A stretch of DNA of 15,367 nt from Chitinophagales bacterium (GTDB taxonomy: Bacteria; Bacteroidota; Bacteroidia; Chitinophagales; UBA2359), in assembly GCA_020629335.1 (NCBI GenBank), contig JAHDDN010000094.1, positions 1 to 15,367 of the forward strand, given 5' to 3'. The notes under the pieces are model-generated. The model did no database searches. It worked only from the letters and a program-made list of their open reading frames with translations, and was not told the DNA's origin. Numbering within the stretch: the stretch's first letter is position 1; every line of letters begins with the position of its first letter. Positions 1-7,498 of this stretch are shown one piece after another. The position numbers were made by a program, and so were the translations under genes.

Positions 1-140
1 CGCCTTAGCGTAGTAGCAGACACATAGCCACATGAGAGCGGACAGCCCGACTGCTTTTTATTTTTTTCATTCTTTTGTAGGGGCGCTACCTATGTGTGCG
101 CCCAAGAATGAAAAAAATAAAAAGCAGGAAGCCCCAAATT
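1..140 (-). repeat. Dispersed intergenic repeat, copy C (cut by window edge)
   Basis: Read on the minus strand, 127-140 gives the flank ATTTGGGGCTTCC. Positions 1-50 give the second flank, beginning GTCGGGCTGTCCGCTCT and running on through ATGTGGCTATG and CTAAG. Both flanks match copy A at 5537-5690. The segment between them, a long hairpin, differs completely from the one in copy A. The distal part of the element lies beyond position 1. There is no open reading frame, so this is a non-coding repeat. Nothing in it shows whether it is mobile or transcribed. Confidence 0.8.
51..127. repeat. 24-bp perfect inverted repeat with nested GC-rich stem
   Basis: Arms at 51-74 and 104-127 are exact reverse complements over 24 bases and are rich in T or A runs. 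The 29-base spacer contains a second pairing, GGGCGC (81-86) with GCGCCC (98-103). The whole could fold into a long cruciform or an RNA hairpin. It sits at the central variable position of repeat copy C. It could also act as a bidirectional transcription barrier before the operon starting at 239. Confidence 0.85.
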
Positions 141-166
141 AACTATGAACAATGAATTATGAACGG

Positions 167-190
167 AATAACTAAATTAAATTAGTTATT
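167..190. promoter_or_regulatory. AT-rich palindrome upstream of the prolyl isomerase operon
   Basis: AATAACTAA at 167-175 is repeated inverted as TTAGTTATT at 182-190 with a 6-base spacer, about 50 bases before the first start codon. It could be an operator or a chance AT-rich palindrome. No convincing Bacteroidota promoter (TTTG / TAnnTTTG) was found in 141-238. Confidence 0.3.
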
Positions 191-238
191 TGTGGATTAT
201 GGGTTTTGATATAGATTTAAATTAAAATTGAAATAAAG

Positions 239-2176
239 ATGAATCAGCTAAATTGGCTTTTATTATTAATGTTGTTGAGTCCTTTGGTGCTTAGTGCTCA
301 GGATGATACCTTGTTTACTTATGGAGATGATGGTGTGCCATTGGAGGAGTTTGTATATGTTTATGAGAAGAATAATTCTCAGGATAGTACGATTTATGAG
401 CAGTCTTCGATAGATGAGTATTTGGATTTGTATATCAACTTTAAGTTGAAGGTGAAGGAGGCTGAGGCGCAGGGTTATGATACGATACAGTCGATTCAGA
501 AGGAGTTGGGTACTTATCGCAAGCAGTTAGCGAGATCCTATTTGACGGATCGAAATATTACAGATAAGTTGGTTGATGAGGCGTATGAGCGTATGAAGTA
601 TGAGGTAAAAACGGCTCATATTTTGGTTAAGTTTGTGCCTACAGAGGATACGACACAGGCTTATAATAAGGCTATGGAGGTACGTAAGATGATTGAGAAG
701 GGGGCTAATTTTTCGGATATGGCTAAGCAATTTTCGGGAGATCCATCGGTGAAGGATAATAATGGTGATTTGGGTTATATAACGGTTTTCCAGACGGTTT
801 ATCCATTTGAGAATGCGGTGTATAGTACGGCGGTTGGTGAGGTATCGCAGCCGGTGCGTACTCAGTTTGGTTATCATTTGGTGAAGGTAGATGATAAGCG
901 TTTGGCCAGAGGTAAGGTTAAGGTAGCTCATTTATTGGTCAAGGTACCCAAAGGTACTAAAGATTCGAAGCCTTATATTATGCGTGCAGATTCTTTATAT
1001 AGTTTATTAGAAGCGGGTAGTTCTTTTGAAGAGTTGGTAAAGGCCAACTCTGATGATAAGACGACTTCCGCTAAGGGAGGGGAGTTGCCTTGGTTTACGA
1101 CTGGAAAGATGGTAGCTGAATTTGAGGAGGCTGCATTTGAATTGGAAAAAGTGGGTGATTATTCTAAGCCTATTCAGACGAGATTTGGTTATCACTTGAT
1201 TAAGTTATTGGATAAGAAGCCTATTGGTACTGCTAAGGAGATGAGTGGTGAATTGAAGCGTAAATTGAAGAAGGATGAGCGTTCGAGTGTTTCTAAGGAT
1301 GTATTTGTGAAGAAGTTAAAGAGTGAGTATAAGTATAAGGGGAATGCTTCTGCTTATGCTTCTTTGAATAAAATGGTTGATGCGACTGTTTTGAAAGGGA
1401 AGTGGAGAGCGCCTGATGCTTCTAAATTGAAGGCTACTTTATTTGAGATGGGCGGTAATAAGTATTCTCAGGCTGACTTTGCGACTTATTTGGAGCGATT
1501 CAAAATGGGTAGAGTGAAGGAGAAAGATGAATTAGTGGAAGTTGCTTATGATAGTTATGTGGAGAAGAAGGTATTAGAGATTGAGGAGAGTCGATTAGAT
1601 GAGAAGTATCCAGACTTTAGACGCTTAATGCAAGAGTATAGGGATGGTATTTTACTTTTTGAGTTGACCGACAAAATGGTTTGGTCAAAAGCTTTATCTG
1701 ATACGCTTGGTTTAGAGGCTTTTTATCAAAAAAATAGCAGTAATCATATGTGGGATAAGCGATTGGATGCAAAGGTATATGAGTGTGCGAATGCTAAATT
1801 GGCTAAGAAAGTACAGAAAAGTTTATCTAAAGGAGTATCTGTGGAGGAAATAGTAACTTCGTATACTGTTGATGGTAAGGAAAATGTCAGTGTAAGTGAG
1901 GGCTTATTTGAGAGAGGTCAGAACGAGTACATTGATAAAATTAAGTGGGAGAAAGGCGTCTCTAAAAACTATACTGATAAAGATGGGAAAGAGGTATTTG
2001 TGGTGGTGAATGAAGTGGTAGAACCGGCTCCGAAGAAATTGACAGAGGCCAGAGGCTATTTTGTTTCTGACTATCAAAAGCAATTAGAGGATGAGTGGAT
2101 TGAAACATTGAGAAAAAAATATCCAGTCAGCATCAATAGAGAGACTTTGAAAAAGCTTTACGGTAGATCAAAGTAA
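239..2176 (+). CDS. Periplasmic peptidyl-prolyl isomerase with two parvulin domains
   Basis: This 645-residue protein begins with a hydrophobic Sec signal peptide (about residues 1-20, ending LSAQ) and should act in the periplasm on unfolded outer-membrane or secreted proteins. An N-terminal helical chaperone-like region (about 24-120) precedes two tandem PpiC/rotamase domains. The first is at about 122-218, with AHILVK, GDLGY and FGYHLVKV. The second is at about 226-325, with AHLLVKV, KGGELPW and FGYHLIKL. The remaining 320 residues are charged and helix-rich without a motif I recognise. It is the first gene of a same-strand cluster with a lipoprotein, a second SurA-like isomerase and a MoxR ATPase, and only 6 bases separate it from the next gene. 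The fold and family are clear. Client proteins cannot be read from the sequence. The first two thirds favour TTG, AAG and GAG codons more than later genes do. Confidence 0.92.
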   Translation: MNQLNWLLLLMLLSPLVLSAQDDTLFTYGDDGVPLEEFVYVYEKNNSQDSTIYEQSSIDEYLDLYINFKLKVKEAEAQGYDTIQSIQKELGTYRKQLARSYLTDRNITDKLVDEAYERMKYEVKTAHILVKFVPTEDTTQAYNKAMEVRKMIEKGANFSDMAKQFSGDPSVKDNNGDLGYITVFQTVYPFENAVYSTAVGEVSQPVRTQFGYHLVKVDDKRLARGKVKVAHLLVKVPKGTKDSKPYIMRADSLYSLLEAGSSFEELVKANSDDKTTSAKGGELPWFTTGKMVAEFEEAAFELEKVGDYSKPIQTRFGYHLIKLLDKKPIGTAKEMSGELKRKLKKDERSSVSKDVFVKKLKSEYKYKGNASAYASLNKMVDATVLKGKWRAPDASKLKATLFEMGGNKYSQADFATYLERFKMGRVKEKDELVEVAYDSYVEKKVLEIEESRLDEKYPDFRRLMQEYRDGILLFELTDKMVWSKALSDTLGLEAFYQKNSSNHMWDKRLDAKVYECANAKLAKKVQKSLSKGVSVEEIVTSYTVDGKENVSVSEGLFERGQNEYIDKIKWEKGVSKNYTDKDGKEVFVVVNEVVEPAPKKLTEARGYFVSDYQKQLEDEWIETLRKKYPVSINRETLKKLYGRSK

Positions 2177-2182
2177 AAAACA

Positions 2183-3037
2183 TTGAGTCAGTACTTATAT
2201 TTAATAATAGCTTTATTAATAGTTAGCTTTTGTGTAAGCTGTGGCTATTTTAATGAGGAGGCTAATGAAGATAGTGAGCCTATTGCTCGTGTTTATGATA
2301 AATATCTTTATCATAAGGACTTAGCAGGTCTGGTGCGAGAGGATATGGATGAGCAAGATAGTATGAAAATGGTGAATGGCTATATTGATAGTTGGATTCG
2401 AAAAAGTATCATACTTAAGAAAGCAGAGCGCTTCTTACCAGAAGAAAAAATGAATATCGATCGGCAAGTGAATGATTATAAAGAGTCCTTGTTGGTGCAT
2501 ACTTATGAACAAGAATGGATTAGGAGTAAGATGGATACAGTAGTGACAGATGCTCAAATTGCTGACTATTATGAGGAATTTAAGAATAACTTCCGTTTGA
2601 AGGATGATCTGGTTTATGGAACTTATATTATCCTTAAGAATGGGGCGCCTCAAATAGGAGAATTAACTGATAATTTAGAAGAGGAGGGGTTTTACTCTGA
2701 CTTTGTTCAAGATTATTGTTATCAGTTTGCCACTGCCTTCTCCTTAGAACCAAATTGGTATCTATGGAGCGAATTTCGATCTAAAATACCATTGATTGAG
2801 AAAAGTAGCGCTGCTTATCAGCAATTATTTACAGATAATAATGAAGATAAGACTTACTTTGCCAGTATAGAAAAAAAGATAGCAGAGGGTAATATTGCCC
2901 CGATAGATTATGTCCGACCCGATATAAGCAAAATTCTCATTAACAAACGAAAAGTGCAATTAGTAAAGAATGTCAATACGCAAGCATACGAAGAAGCTGC
3001 TGCACTAAATGAAATTGAAATATTTAAGGGTGATTAG
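2183..3037 (+). CDS. SurA-like lipoprotein of the isomerase operon, TTG start
   Basis: This 284-residue product begins with a hydrophobic stretch ending in FCVSC, a lipobox-like signal that puts the lipidated cysteine at residue 20. The rest resembles the helical SurA N-terminal chaperone fold (ARVYDKYLYHKDL at the start, then VTDAQIADYYEEFKNNF at about 120-140). I see no complete parvulin domain. The start is taken as TTG at 2183. The reading frame upstream is closed by the TAA of the preceding gene at 2174-2176, and the next ATG (about 2345) would remove the signal peptide. The gap to the preceding gene is 6 bases, so co-transcription is very likely. The probable role is an envelope-anchored holdase or isomerase partner; this is inferred from context and fold resemblance, not from catalytic residues. 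Confidence 0.8.
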   Translation: MSQYLYLIIALLIVSFCVSCGYFNEEANEDSEPIARVYDKYLYHKDLAGLVREDMDEQDSMKMVNGYIDSWIRKSIILKKAERFLPEEKMNIDRQVNDYKESLLVHTYEQEWIRSKMDTVVTDAQIADYYEEFKNNFRLKDDLVYGTYIILKNGAPQIGELTDNLEEEGFYSDFVQDYCYQFATAFSLEPNWYLWSEFRSKIPLIEKSSAAYQQLFTDNNEDKTYFASIEKKIAEGNIAPIDYVRPDISKILINKRKVQLVKNVNTQAYEEAAALNEIEIFKGD

Positions 3038-3073
3038 CGTTAGAAATACTGAAACAATAAATTATAAAATCCA

Positions 3074-4426
3074 ATGAATAAGCTCCTTTTTTCGATTATT
3101 TTCTTACTTGTATCAGCGTCCTCCTTTGGACAGAAAGATTTATTAGTAGACAAGATAGCTGCTATAGTAGGTGATCGTATCATTTTGGAATCAGATATTG
3201 AAATTCAGTATCAACAGAGTATTGCACAAGGAGAAACAGGTGAAAATCTCCGCTGTGATATCTTAGAGCAACAATTAGTACAAAAAGTGCTTTATAATCA
3301 ATCAGTCATTGATAGTGTATTTGTGACAGATGAGGAGGTAGAAGGCGAGCTTAATTCAAGATTTCAATACTATTTAGCGGTCTTAGGAAGTGAGGAGAAA
3401 TTTGAGGAGTACTTTAAGAAATCAGTGGTCGAATTCAAAGATGATTTCCGAGAAGATGTGAAAGAGCAGTTGCAAGCCAGACGTATGCAAGGGCAAGTAA
3501 TGAATGATGTCATTATCACACCATCAGAAGTGAAAGAGTATTTCCAAAGTATCCCAGTAGATAGCTTACCATATTTCAGTGCTGAAGTAGAAGTTGGTGA
3601 ATTAAGCGTCAGGCCAAGTATATCCAAAGCGAAAAAGGAGGAGATGTATAAAAAGCTTCGAGATGTACGCCAACAAATATTAGATGGGGAAGACTTTAAT
3701 CGTATGGCAGGTATACATTCAGATGAGCCAGGAGCATCTCAATCAGGAGGAAATTTAGGACTTAAGAAGCGAGGGGAGTTAGTACCTGAGTTTGAGGCAG
3801 CAGCCTATAAACTAAAAGCAGGTGAGATTTCTGATGTGGTAGAAACGGATTTTGGTTTTCATATCATCCAATTATTAGAAAGAAGAGGAGAAATGATCAA
3901 TGCTCAGCATATATTAATGCGACCAGACTTTGATGAGGCAGATTATCAGGCAACGGCAGGCTTATTAGATAGCTTGCGGACAGAAATGATGAATGATACG
4001 CTTTCATTTGGTACGGCAGTTAAAGAATATTCAACCGATGAACAAGCAGTTTTGAATAATGGAATGCTTATAAATGCGGGCAATGCTAGTACAATTTTTG
4101 AATTAGATCAACTCGAACCTAATGTATATTTTGCTATTGATACACTTCAAGCAGGAGAGTTTACCAAACCATTTAAAGAAAAAGATCGTTTAGGGAGAGA
4201 GCAGTATAAGATTTTATACCTCAAATCTAAATCCAAACCACACCTGGCCAATTTAGAAGATGACTACTCAAAACTTCAAACAATAGCTGAAGCTCAAAAA
4301 AAACAAGTAGCCATGATCGATTGGCTAAAGAAACGAATCCCTCGTACTTACGTCAAAATTGATGAACAATATCACTCCTGTGGCAATATTAGTGATTTAT
4401 GGCTGAATAGCTCTGCTAATCAGTAA
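3074..4426 (+). CDS. SurA-like periplasmic peptidyl-prolyl isomerase
   Basis: The 450-residue protein has a signal peptide (residues 1-19, ending SSFG before QKD). A SurA N-terminal chaperone domain follows at about 24-165, containing VDKIAAIVGDRIILESDIE, the usual opening of SurA proteins. A well-formed parvulin domain lies at about 171-270 (GGNLGLKKRGELVPEFE and FGFHIIQL). A second, more divergent parvulin-like segment starts near AQHILMRP (about 277-385). Domain order and length fit SurA, which assists folding of beta-barrel outer-membrane proteins in the periplasm. It lies 36 bases after the lipoprotein gene, and 85 bases separate it from the MoxR gene. It is probably in the same transcription unit as the two isomerase-like genes upstream. 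Orthology to Escherichia coli SurA itself is plausible but not demonstrable here, so no symbol is given. Confidence 0.9.
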   Translation: MNKLLFSIIFLLVSASSFGQKDLLVDKIAAIVGDRIILESDIEIQYQQSIAQGETGENLRCDILEQQLVQKVLYNQSVIDSVFVTDEEVEGELNSRFQYYLAVLGSEEKFEEYFKKSVVEFKDDFREDVKEQLQARRMQGQVMNDVIITPSEVKEYFQSIPVDSLPYFSAEVEVGELSVRPSISKAKKEEMYKKLRDVRQQILDGEDFNRMAGIHSDEPGASQSGGNLGLKKRGELVPEFEAAAYKLKAGEISDVVETDFGFHIIQLLERRGEMINAQHILMRPDFDEADYQATAGLLDSLRTEMMNDTLSFGTAVKEYSTDEQAVLNNGMLINAGNASTIFELDQLEPNVYFAIDTLQAGEFTKPFKEKDRLGREQYKILYLKSKSKPHLANLEDDYSKLQTIAEAQKKQVAMIDWLKKRIPRTYVKIDEQYHSCGNISDLWLNSSANQ

Positions 4427-4511
4427 TTTTTGGTATGGGTATTGTTGTTCAAGTACTTATAAATTCGAAAGCCCGATTTTAGTCGAAAAAACTTAAAAAA
4501 CACATCAATAA

Positions 4512-5477
4512 ATGGTTCAATTTAATTCAGATAAAGAAGCAGTAGAAGGACTAGCACGGTCTTATAATAATTTAAAAAGCGAAATCAGCAAAGTTATTGT
4601 AGGCCAAGAAGAAGTGATCAATAAAATTCTCATTTCCATTTTTTGCGATGGTCATAGCCTTTTGGTTGGAGTTCCAGGATTGGCAAAAACCTTAATGGTT
4701 AAAACCATCTCAGAAGTATTAGACCTAAGTTTCAAAAGAATACAGTTTACACCTGATTTAATGCCTTCTGATATTACAGGAGCAGAAATCTTAGATGATA
4801 ATCGAAAATTCCAATTCACAAAAGGACCCCTTTTCGCCAATATCGTTTTGGCGGATGAGATCAACCGTACTCCTCCTAAGACACAAGCAGCCCTCTTAGA
4901 GGCGATGCAAGAAAGATGTGTTACCGTAGCAGGTGTAGAGCATAAATTGCCGAAGCCATTCTTCGTATTAGCCACACAAAACCCTATTGAGCAAGAAGGT
5001 ACTTATCCATTACCAGAAGCCCAGTTAGACCGTTTTATGTTTAATATTAAGTTGGGTTATCCAAGCTTCCAAGAGGAGGTTGATGTTGTTCGTAATACGA
5101 CAGCTACTCGTGAAATAAGCCTTGATCATATTTTATCAGGTGAAGAAATCACCTTCTTTCAGCAGTTAGTACGTAAGATCCCAATAGCAGATAATGTATT
5201 AGAATATGCGGTTAAGTTAACTAGCCGCACACGTCCATTTGAAGAAAGTGGTGCAGCAATTGCCAAGAGTTACTTATCGTGGGGAGCAGGGCCAAGAGCC
5301 TCTCAATATTTAGTATTAGGAGCTAAGTGTCACGCAGCAGTTAACGGCAAATTCTCACCAGATATAGAAGATGTCAAAGCAGTATCAAAAGATATTCTAA
5401 GACACCGTATCGTGAAAAACTACAAAGCGGAAGCAGAAGGTATCTCTATCGAAAACATCATACAAGATATTCTATAG
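4512..5477 (+). CDS. moxR: MoxR-family AAA+ ATPase
   Basis: The 321-residue protein is a full-length cytoplasmic MoxR ATPase. Visible motifs are Walker A GVPGLAKT at residues 53-60, Walker B IVLADE at 111-116 followed by INRTPPKTQAALLEAMQE, sensor 1 ATQNP at 154-158, PEAQLDRF at 168-175, and the sensor-2 region WGAGPRASQ at 257-265. MoxR proteins act as chaperone-like ATPases, usually with a DUF58/von Willebrand A partner encoded directly downstream. Here the gene is followed at once by a strong terminator and a non-coding repeat, so no partner is adjacent. Upstream are envelope isomerase genes on the same strand. The 85-base gap before it could hold its own promoter, but none is obvious. Family assignment is secure; substrate is unknown. 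Confidence 0.95.
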   Translation: MVQFNSDKEAVEGLARSYNNLKSEISKVIVGQEEVINKILISIFCDGHSLLVGVPGLAKTLMVKTISEVLDLSFKRIQFTPDLMPSDITGAEILDDNRKFQFTKGPLFANIVLADEINRTPPKTQAALLEAMQERCVTVAGVEHKLPKPFFVLATQNPIEQEGTYPLPEAQLDRFMFNIKLGYPSFQEEVDVVRNTTATREISLDHILSGEEITFFQQLVRKIPIADNVLEYAVKLTSRTRPFEESGAAIAKSYLSWGAGPRASQYLVLGAKCHAAVNGKFSPDIEDVKAVSKDILRHRIVKNYKAEAEGISIENIIQDIL

Positions 5478-5497
5478 ATAAATATTAAAAATGAATG

Positions 5498-5535
5498 AAG
5501 CTCCCATTAGACTGTGTGTTTGATGGGAGCTTTTT
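5498..5535 (+). terminator. Rho-independent terminator after the MoxR gene
   Basis: AAGCTCCCAT at 5498-5507 pairs perfectly with ATGGGAGCTT at 5523-5532, with a 15-base loop, and the stem runs into a T-rich tail. It begins 20 bases after the MoxR stop codon and ends the operon on the plus strand. Confidence 0.9.
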
Positions 5536-5536
5536 A

Positions 5537-5773
5537 TTTGGGGCTTCCCATGCGCTCGTAGGGCGAAGTGCGCAGCACAAGCCAAATATTATGCATTCAT
5601 CATTATTCATTTATCATTAAGCCGAAGGCGCATGGTCGGGCTGTCCGCTCTTATGTGGCTATGCCGCTCCTACTTCACTAAGTGCTGCTTGTCTGCCCTT
5701 CGGGCCAGCCATCGCATCACTAAGTTACGTAAATCGCAGCATGGCCGCCACATACCGCTTCCATCCCTAAGCC
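5537..5773 (+). repeat. Dispersed intergenic repeat, copy A (most complete)
   Basis: The element runs from ATTTGGGGCTTCC to CCATCCCTAAGCC and fills most of the 427-base gap between the MoxR and Uma2 genes. Parts recur at 1-140, 13605-13825 and 15277-15367. Its last 40 bases (5734-5773) are identical to copy D read on the minus strand. An inverted repeat, CCATGCGC (5548-5555) and GCGCATGG (5628-5635), brackets the central part. A small GCCC/GGGC hairpin lies at 5695-5705. There is no reading frame of note. The remaining 131 bases to the next gene (5774-5904) are AT-rich with no clear signal. Confidence 0.85.
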
Positions 5774-5904
5774 TTTTATTAGTATGTTAGTAGTAAGTAT
5801 TGAGTAGTGAGATTTTTACTGTCCACCTTTTTTATGATGAAGCTGAAAATGAGTTCTTACTGCAAATAATTTGTAAGTCACTAACAAATGAATTAAATTA
5901 AAGC

Positions 5905-6459
5905 ATGCCAGCATTACCAAAGCGCAAAATAGATATAGAAGACTTACCAACCTATTCCATTAAAGAATGGGAGCAGTGGGAAGGTAAGTGGGAATTAATA
6001 GAAGGAATTCCTTACGCTATGTCTCCAATGCCAAGCATAAAGCATCAAAAAATAAATGGACAATTATATCGACAATTTTCAGAAAGTTTAGATGATTGTA
6101 ATAATTGTGAAGTATTCTTGCCGCTAAATTATAAAATAGACGAAAAGAATGTTTTACATCCAGATTTATTAGTGGTATGTAATCATCAGGAAGAAAAAAT
6201 ATATTTAGAAACGACTCCTTCCATAGTAGTAGAAATACTATCTCCATCTACTGCTCAAAAAGATTTAATTACTAAACCCAAAATTTATAGTAGGCAAGGA
6301 ATCAAATACTATATCGTTATTGATCCTAAAAATGATCAAGTTGTCGTATATAAACTAGTCGATGGTAAGTATCAAACCCAATTAAAAACGTCTAAAGATA
6401 AATTTACATTTGATATCGACCAATGTCAATCGAAAATTGACTTTTCAAAAATCTGGTAA
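5905..6459 (+). CDS. Uma2-family (DUF820) PD-(D/E)XK nuclease-like protein
   Basis: The 184-residue product matches the Uma2 family, which has a restriction-endonuclease-like fold and no well-established cellular role. The expected order of motifs is present: WELIEGIPYAMSP near residues 29-41 with E33, HPDLLVV at 85-91 with the putative metal-binding D87, and VVEILSPSTAQKD at 108-120 with E110. These are followed by lysines 119 and 125 and by YYIVIDPKNDQVVVY at 135-149. The apparently intact active site suggests a functional nuclease fold. It is a lone cytoplasmic gene, with no signal peptide, between repeat copy A and a secreted phosphodiesterase gene 15 bases downstream. Co-transcription with that gene is possible, but a shared function is not evident. 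Such genes are often multi-copy and move between genomes. Confidence 0.9.
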   Translation: MPALPKRKIDIEDLPTYSIKEWEQWEGKWELIEGIPYAMSPMPSIKHQKINGQLYRQFSESLDDCNNCEVFLPLNYKIDEKNVLHPDLLVVCNHQEEKIYLETTPSIVVEILSPSTAQKDLITKPKIYSRQGIKYYIVIDPKNDQVVVYKLVDGKYQTQLKTSKDKFTFDIDQCQSKIDFSKIW

Positions 6460-6474
6460 TAAACTTAGATCAAG

Positions 6475-7398
6475 ATGAAAACACACACACTAATTATTGT
6501 ATTGCTATTACTTTTTACTACAGCTACTTTTGCTCAATCCAATTCCTCTCCCTCCAATACTCAGACAAGCCTCAACAAAGAAGACGCCACTGATAGTTTG
6601 AAAATATTATCATGGAATATTTATATGCTGCCTCGCTTTATTATGCAGACAGGCAAACTGCGTCGAGCAAGAGCCATAGGCCAAGAATTAAGAGATAGCG
6701 ATTATGATGTGATCATCTTTCAAGAAGCCTTTCATGCAGGGACACGCCAGATTCTTAAAGGCTATCTAAAGAAAAATTTCCCCTACCGAGTTGGGCCAGC
6801 CAATAAAAAAATGGGCTTTGGTGTCAATAGTGGTGTTTGGATTTTTAGCAAGCACCCCATCAAAGAACATCATGTAGTAGAGTTTGATGATTGCTATGGT
6901 ATAGTAGATTGTTGGGCAAGAAAAGGAGCGCTATTAGCAACAATTGATTATAATGGCAAGGAGGTACAAGTACTAGGTACCCATATGCAAGCCAGTGGTG
7001 CATCGGATGTAAGAGTGAAACAGTATAATCAAATAGCCAAAGATTTAATTGAACCTCACTCTAAGGAAGGAGTGCCATTATTTGCCTGTGGAGATTACAA
7101 TATTTCCAATAAAAACACCTCTGTATACGAGGATATGTTAAAGACCTTAAATGTGGAGGATGGAGATTTGCTAAGTGAAGATAAGGCGACCAGCAACTCC
7201 AAGCTAAATGATATGAGTGGTTACCATCGTTATGGAGGAAGGGAAGAAGTCATAGACTACATATTCTATAAAGCCAATAAGATCAAAACAAGCTTCTTCT
7301 ATAGAGGAGTCCCAAAGATCAAGCGCAGATGGAACAAAAAGCACGAAGATCTTTCGGACCACAATCCAGTAGAAGCGATTATTTTGTTTGAGGAGTAA
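6475..7398 (+). CDS. Secreted sphingomyelinase-like endonuclease/exonuclease/phosphatase-fold hydrolase
   Basis: The 307-residue protein carries a signal peptide (about 1-20, ending TFAQ) and a short Ser/Asn/Thr-rich linker. A complete EEP-superfamily domain runs from about 42 to 305. Catalytic landmarks are in order: SWNIYMLPR with N48, QEAFH with metal-binding E84, GVWIFSKHPI at 120-129, GTHMQA with H170, GDYNI with D207 and N209, and SDHNPVEA with D295 and H296. QEAF, GVWIFSKHPI and GTHMQA favour the neutral sphingomyelinase branch over DNase I or exonuclease III. It would therefore hydrolyse a phosphodiester in a lipid head group, outside the cytoplasm. The substrate is inferred; a secreted nuclease remains possible. 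No T9SS sorting tail is present, so it is probably periplasmic or released by another route. Confidence 0.88.
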   Translation: MKTHTLIIVLLLLFTTATFAQSNSSPSNTQTSLNKEDATDSLKILSWNIYMLPRFIMQTGKLRRARAIGQELRDSDYDVIIFQEAFHAGTRQILKGYLKKNFPYRVGPANKKMGFGVNSGVWIFSKHPIKEHHVVEFDDCYGIVDCWARKGALLATIDYNGKEVQVLGTHMQASGASDVRVKQYNQIAKDLIEPHSKEGVPLFACGDYNISNKNTSVYEDMLKTLNVEDGDLLSEDKATSNSKLNDMSGYHRYGGREEVIDYIFYKANKIKTSFFYRGVPKIKRRWNKKHEDLSDHNPVEAIILFEE

Positions 7399-7408
7399 AG
7401 TCAGAAGT

Positions 7409-7465
7409 AAAAAAAATCCCTCTCAATTTACATACAACAAATCAAGTACGTAAATTGAGAAGGAT
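7409..7465 (-). terminator. Terminator hairpin between convergent genes
   Basis: TCTCAATTTAC (7421-7431) pairs perfectly with GTAAATTGAGA (7450-7460). The stem extends with one mismatch to about 16 bp (7416-7465). The run of eight A at 7409-7416 becomes a T-tract on the minus strand, so it is built mainly to stop transcription of the hydrolase gene ending at 7499. The plus side has no clear T-tract. Confidence 0.8.
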
Positions 7466-7498
7466 AGAGAATGTAAATTTATTTAAGAGTCGTTTCTT

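Noticed and set aside
1..238. 5' part of an upstream protein gene or a structured riboswitch
   Set aside because: No coding frame continues through it, and the folding potential is explained by the repeat's palindrome. No known riboswitch core was recognised.
527..931. 134-codon open frame on the minus strand
   Set aside because: It lies wholly inside the double-parvulin gene, has low-complexity Ile/Leu/Arg composition and no recognisable domain; it is a shadow frame.
4427..4511. Hairpin TTCGA...TCGAA before the MoxR gene as a terminator
   Set aside because: The stem is only 5 bp and is not placed like a strong terminator, so it was not called as a feature.
5537..5773. CRISPR array, attachment site or insertion sequence
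   Set aside because: There are no regularly spaced short repeats, no tRNA, no transposase frame and no clear target-site duplication. It is a single copy of a dispersed element.
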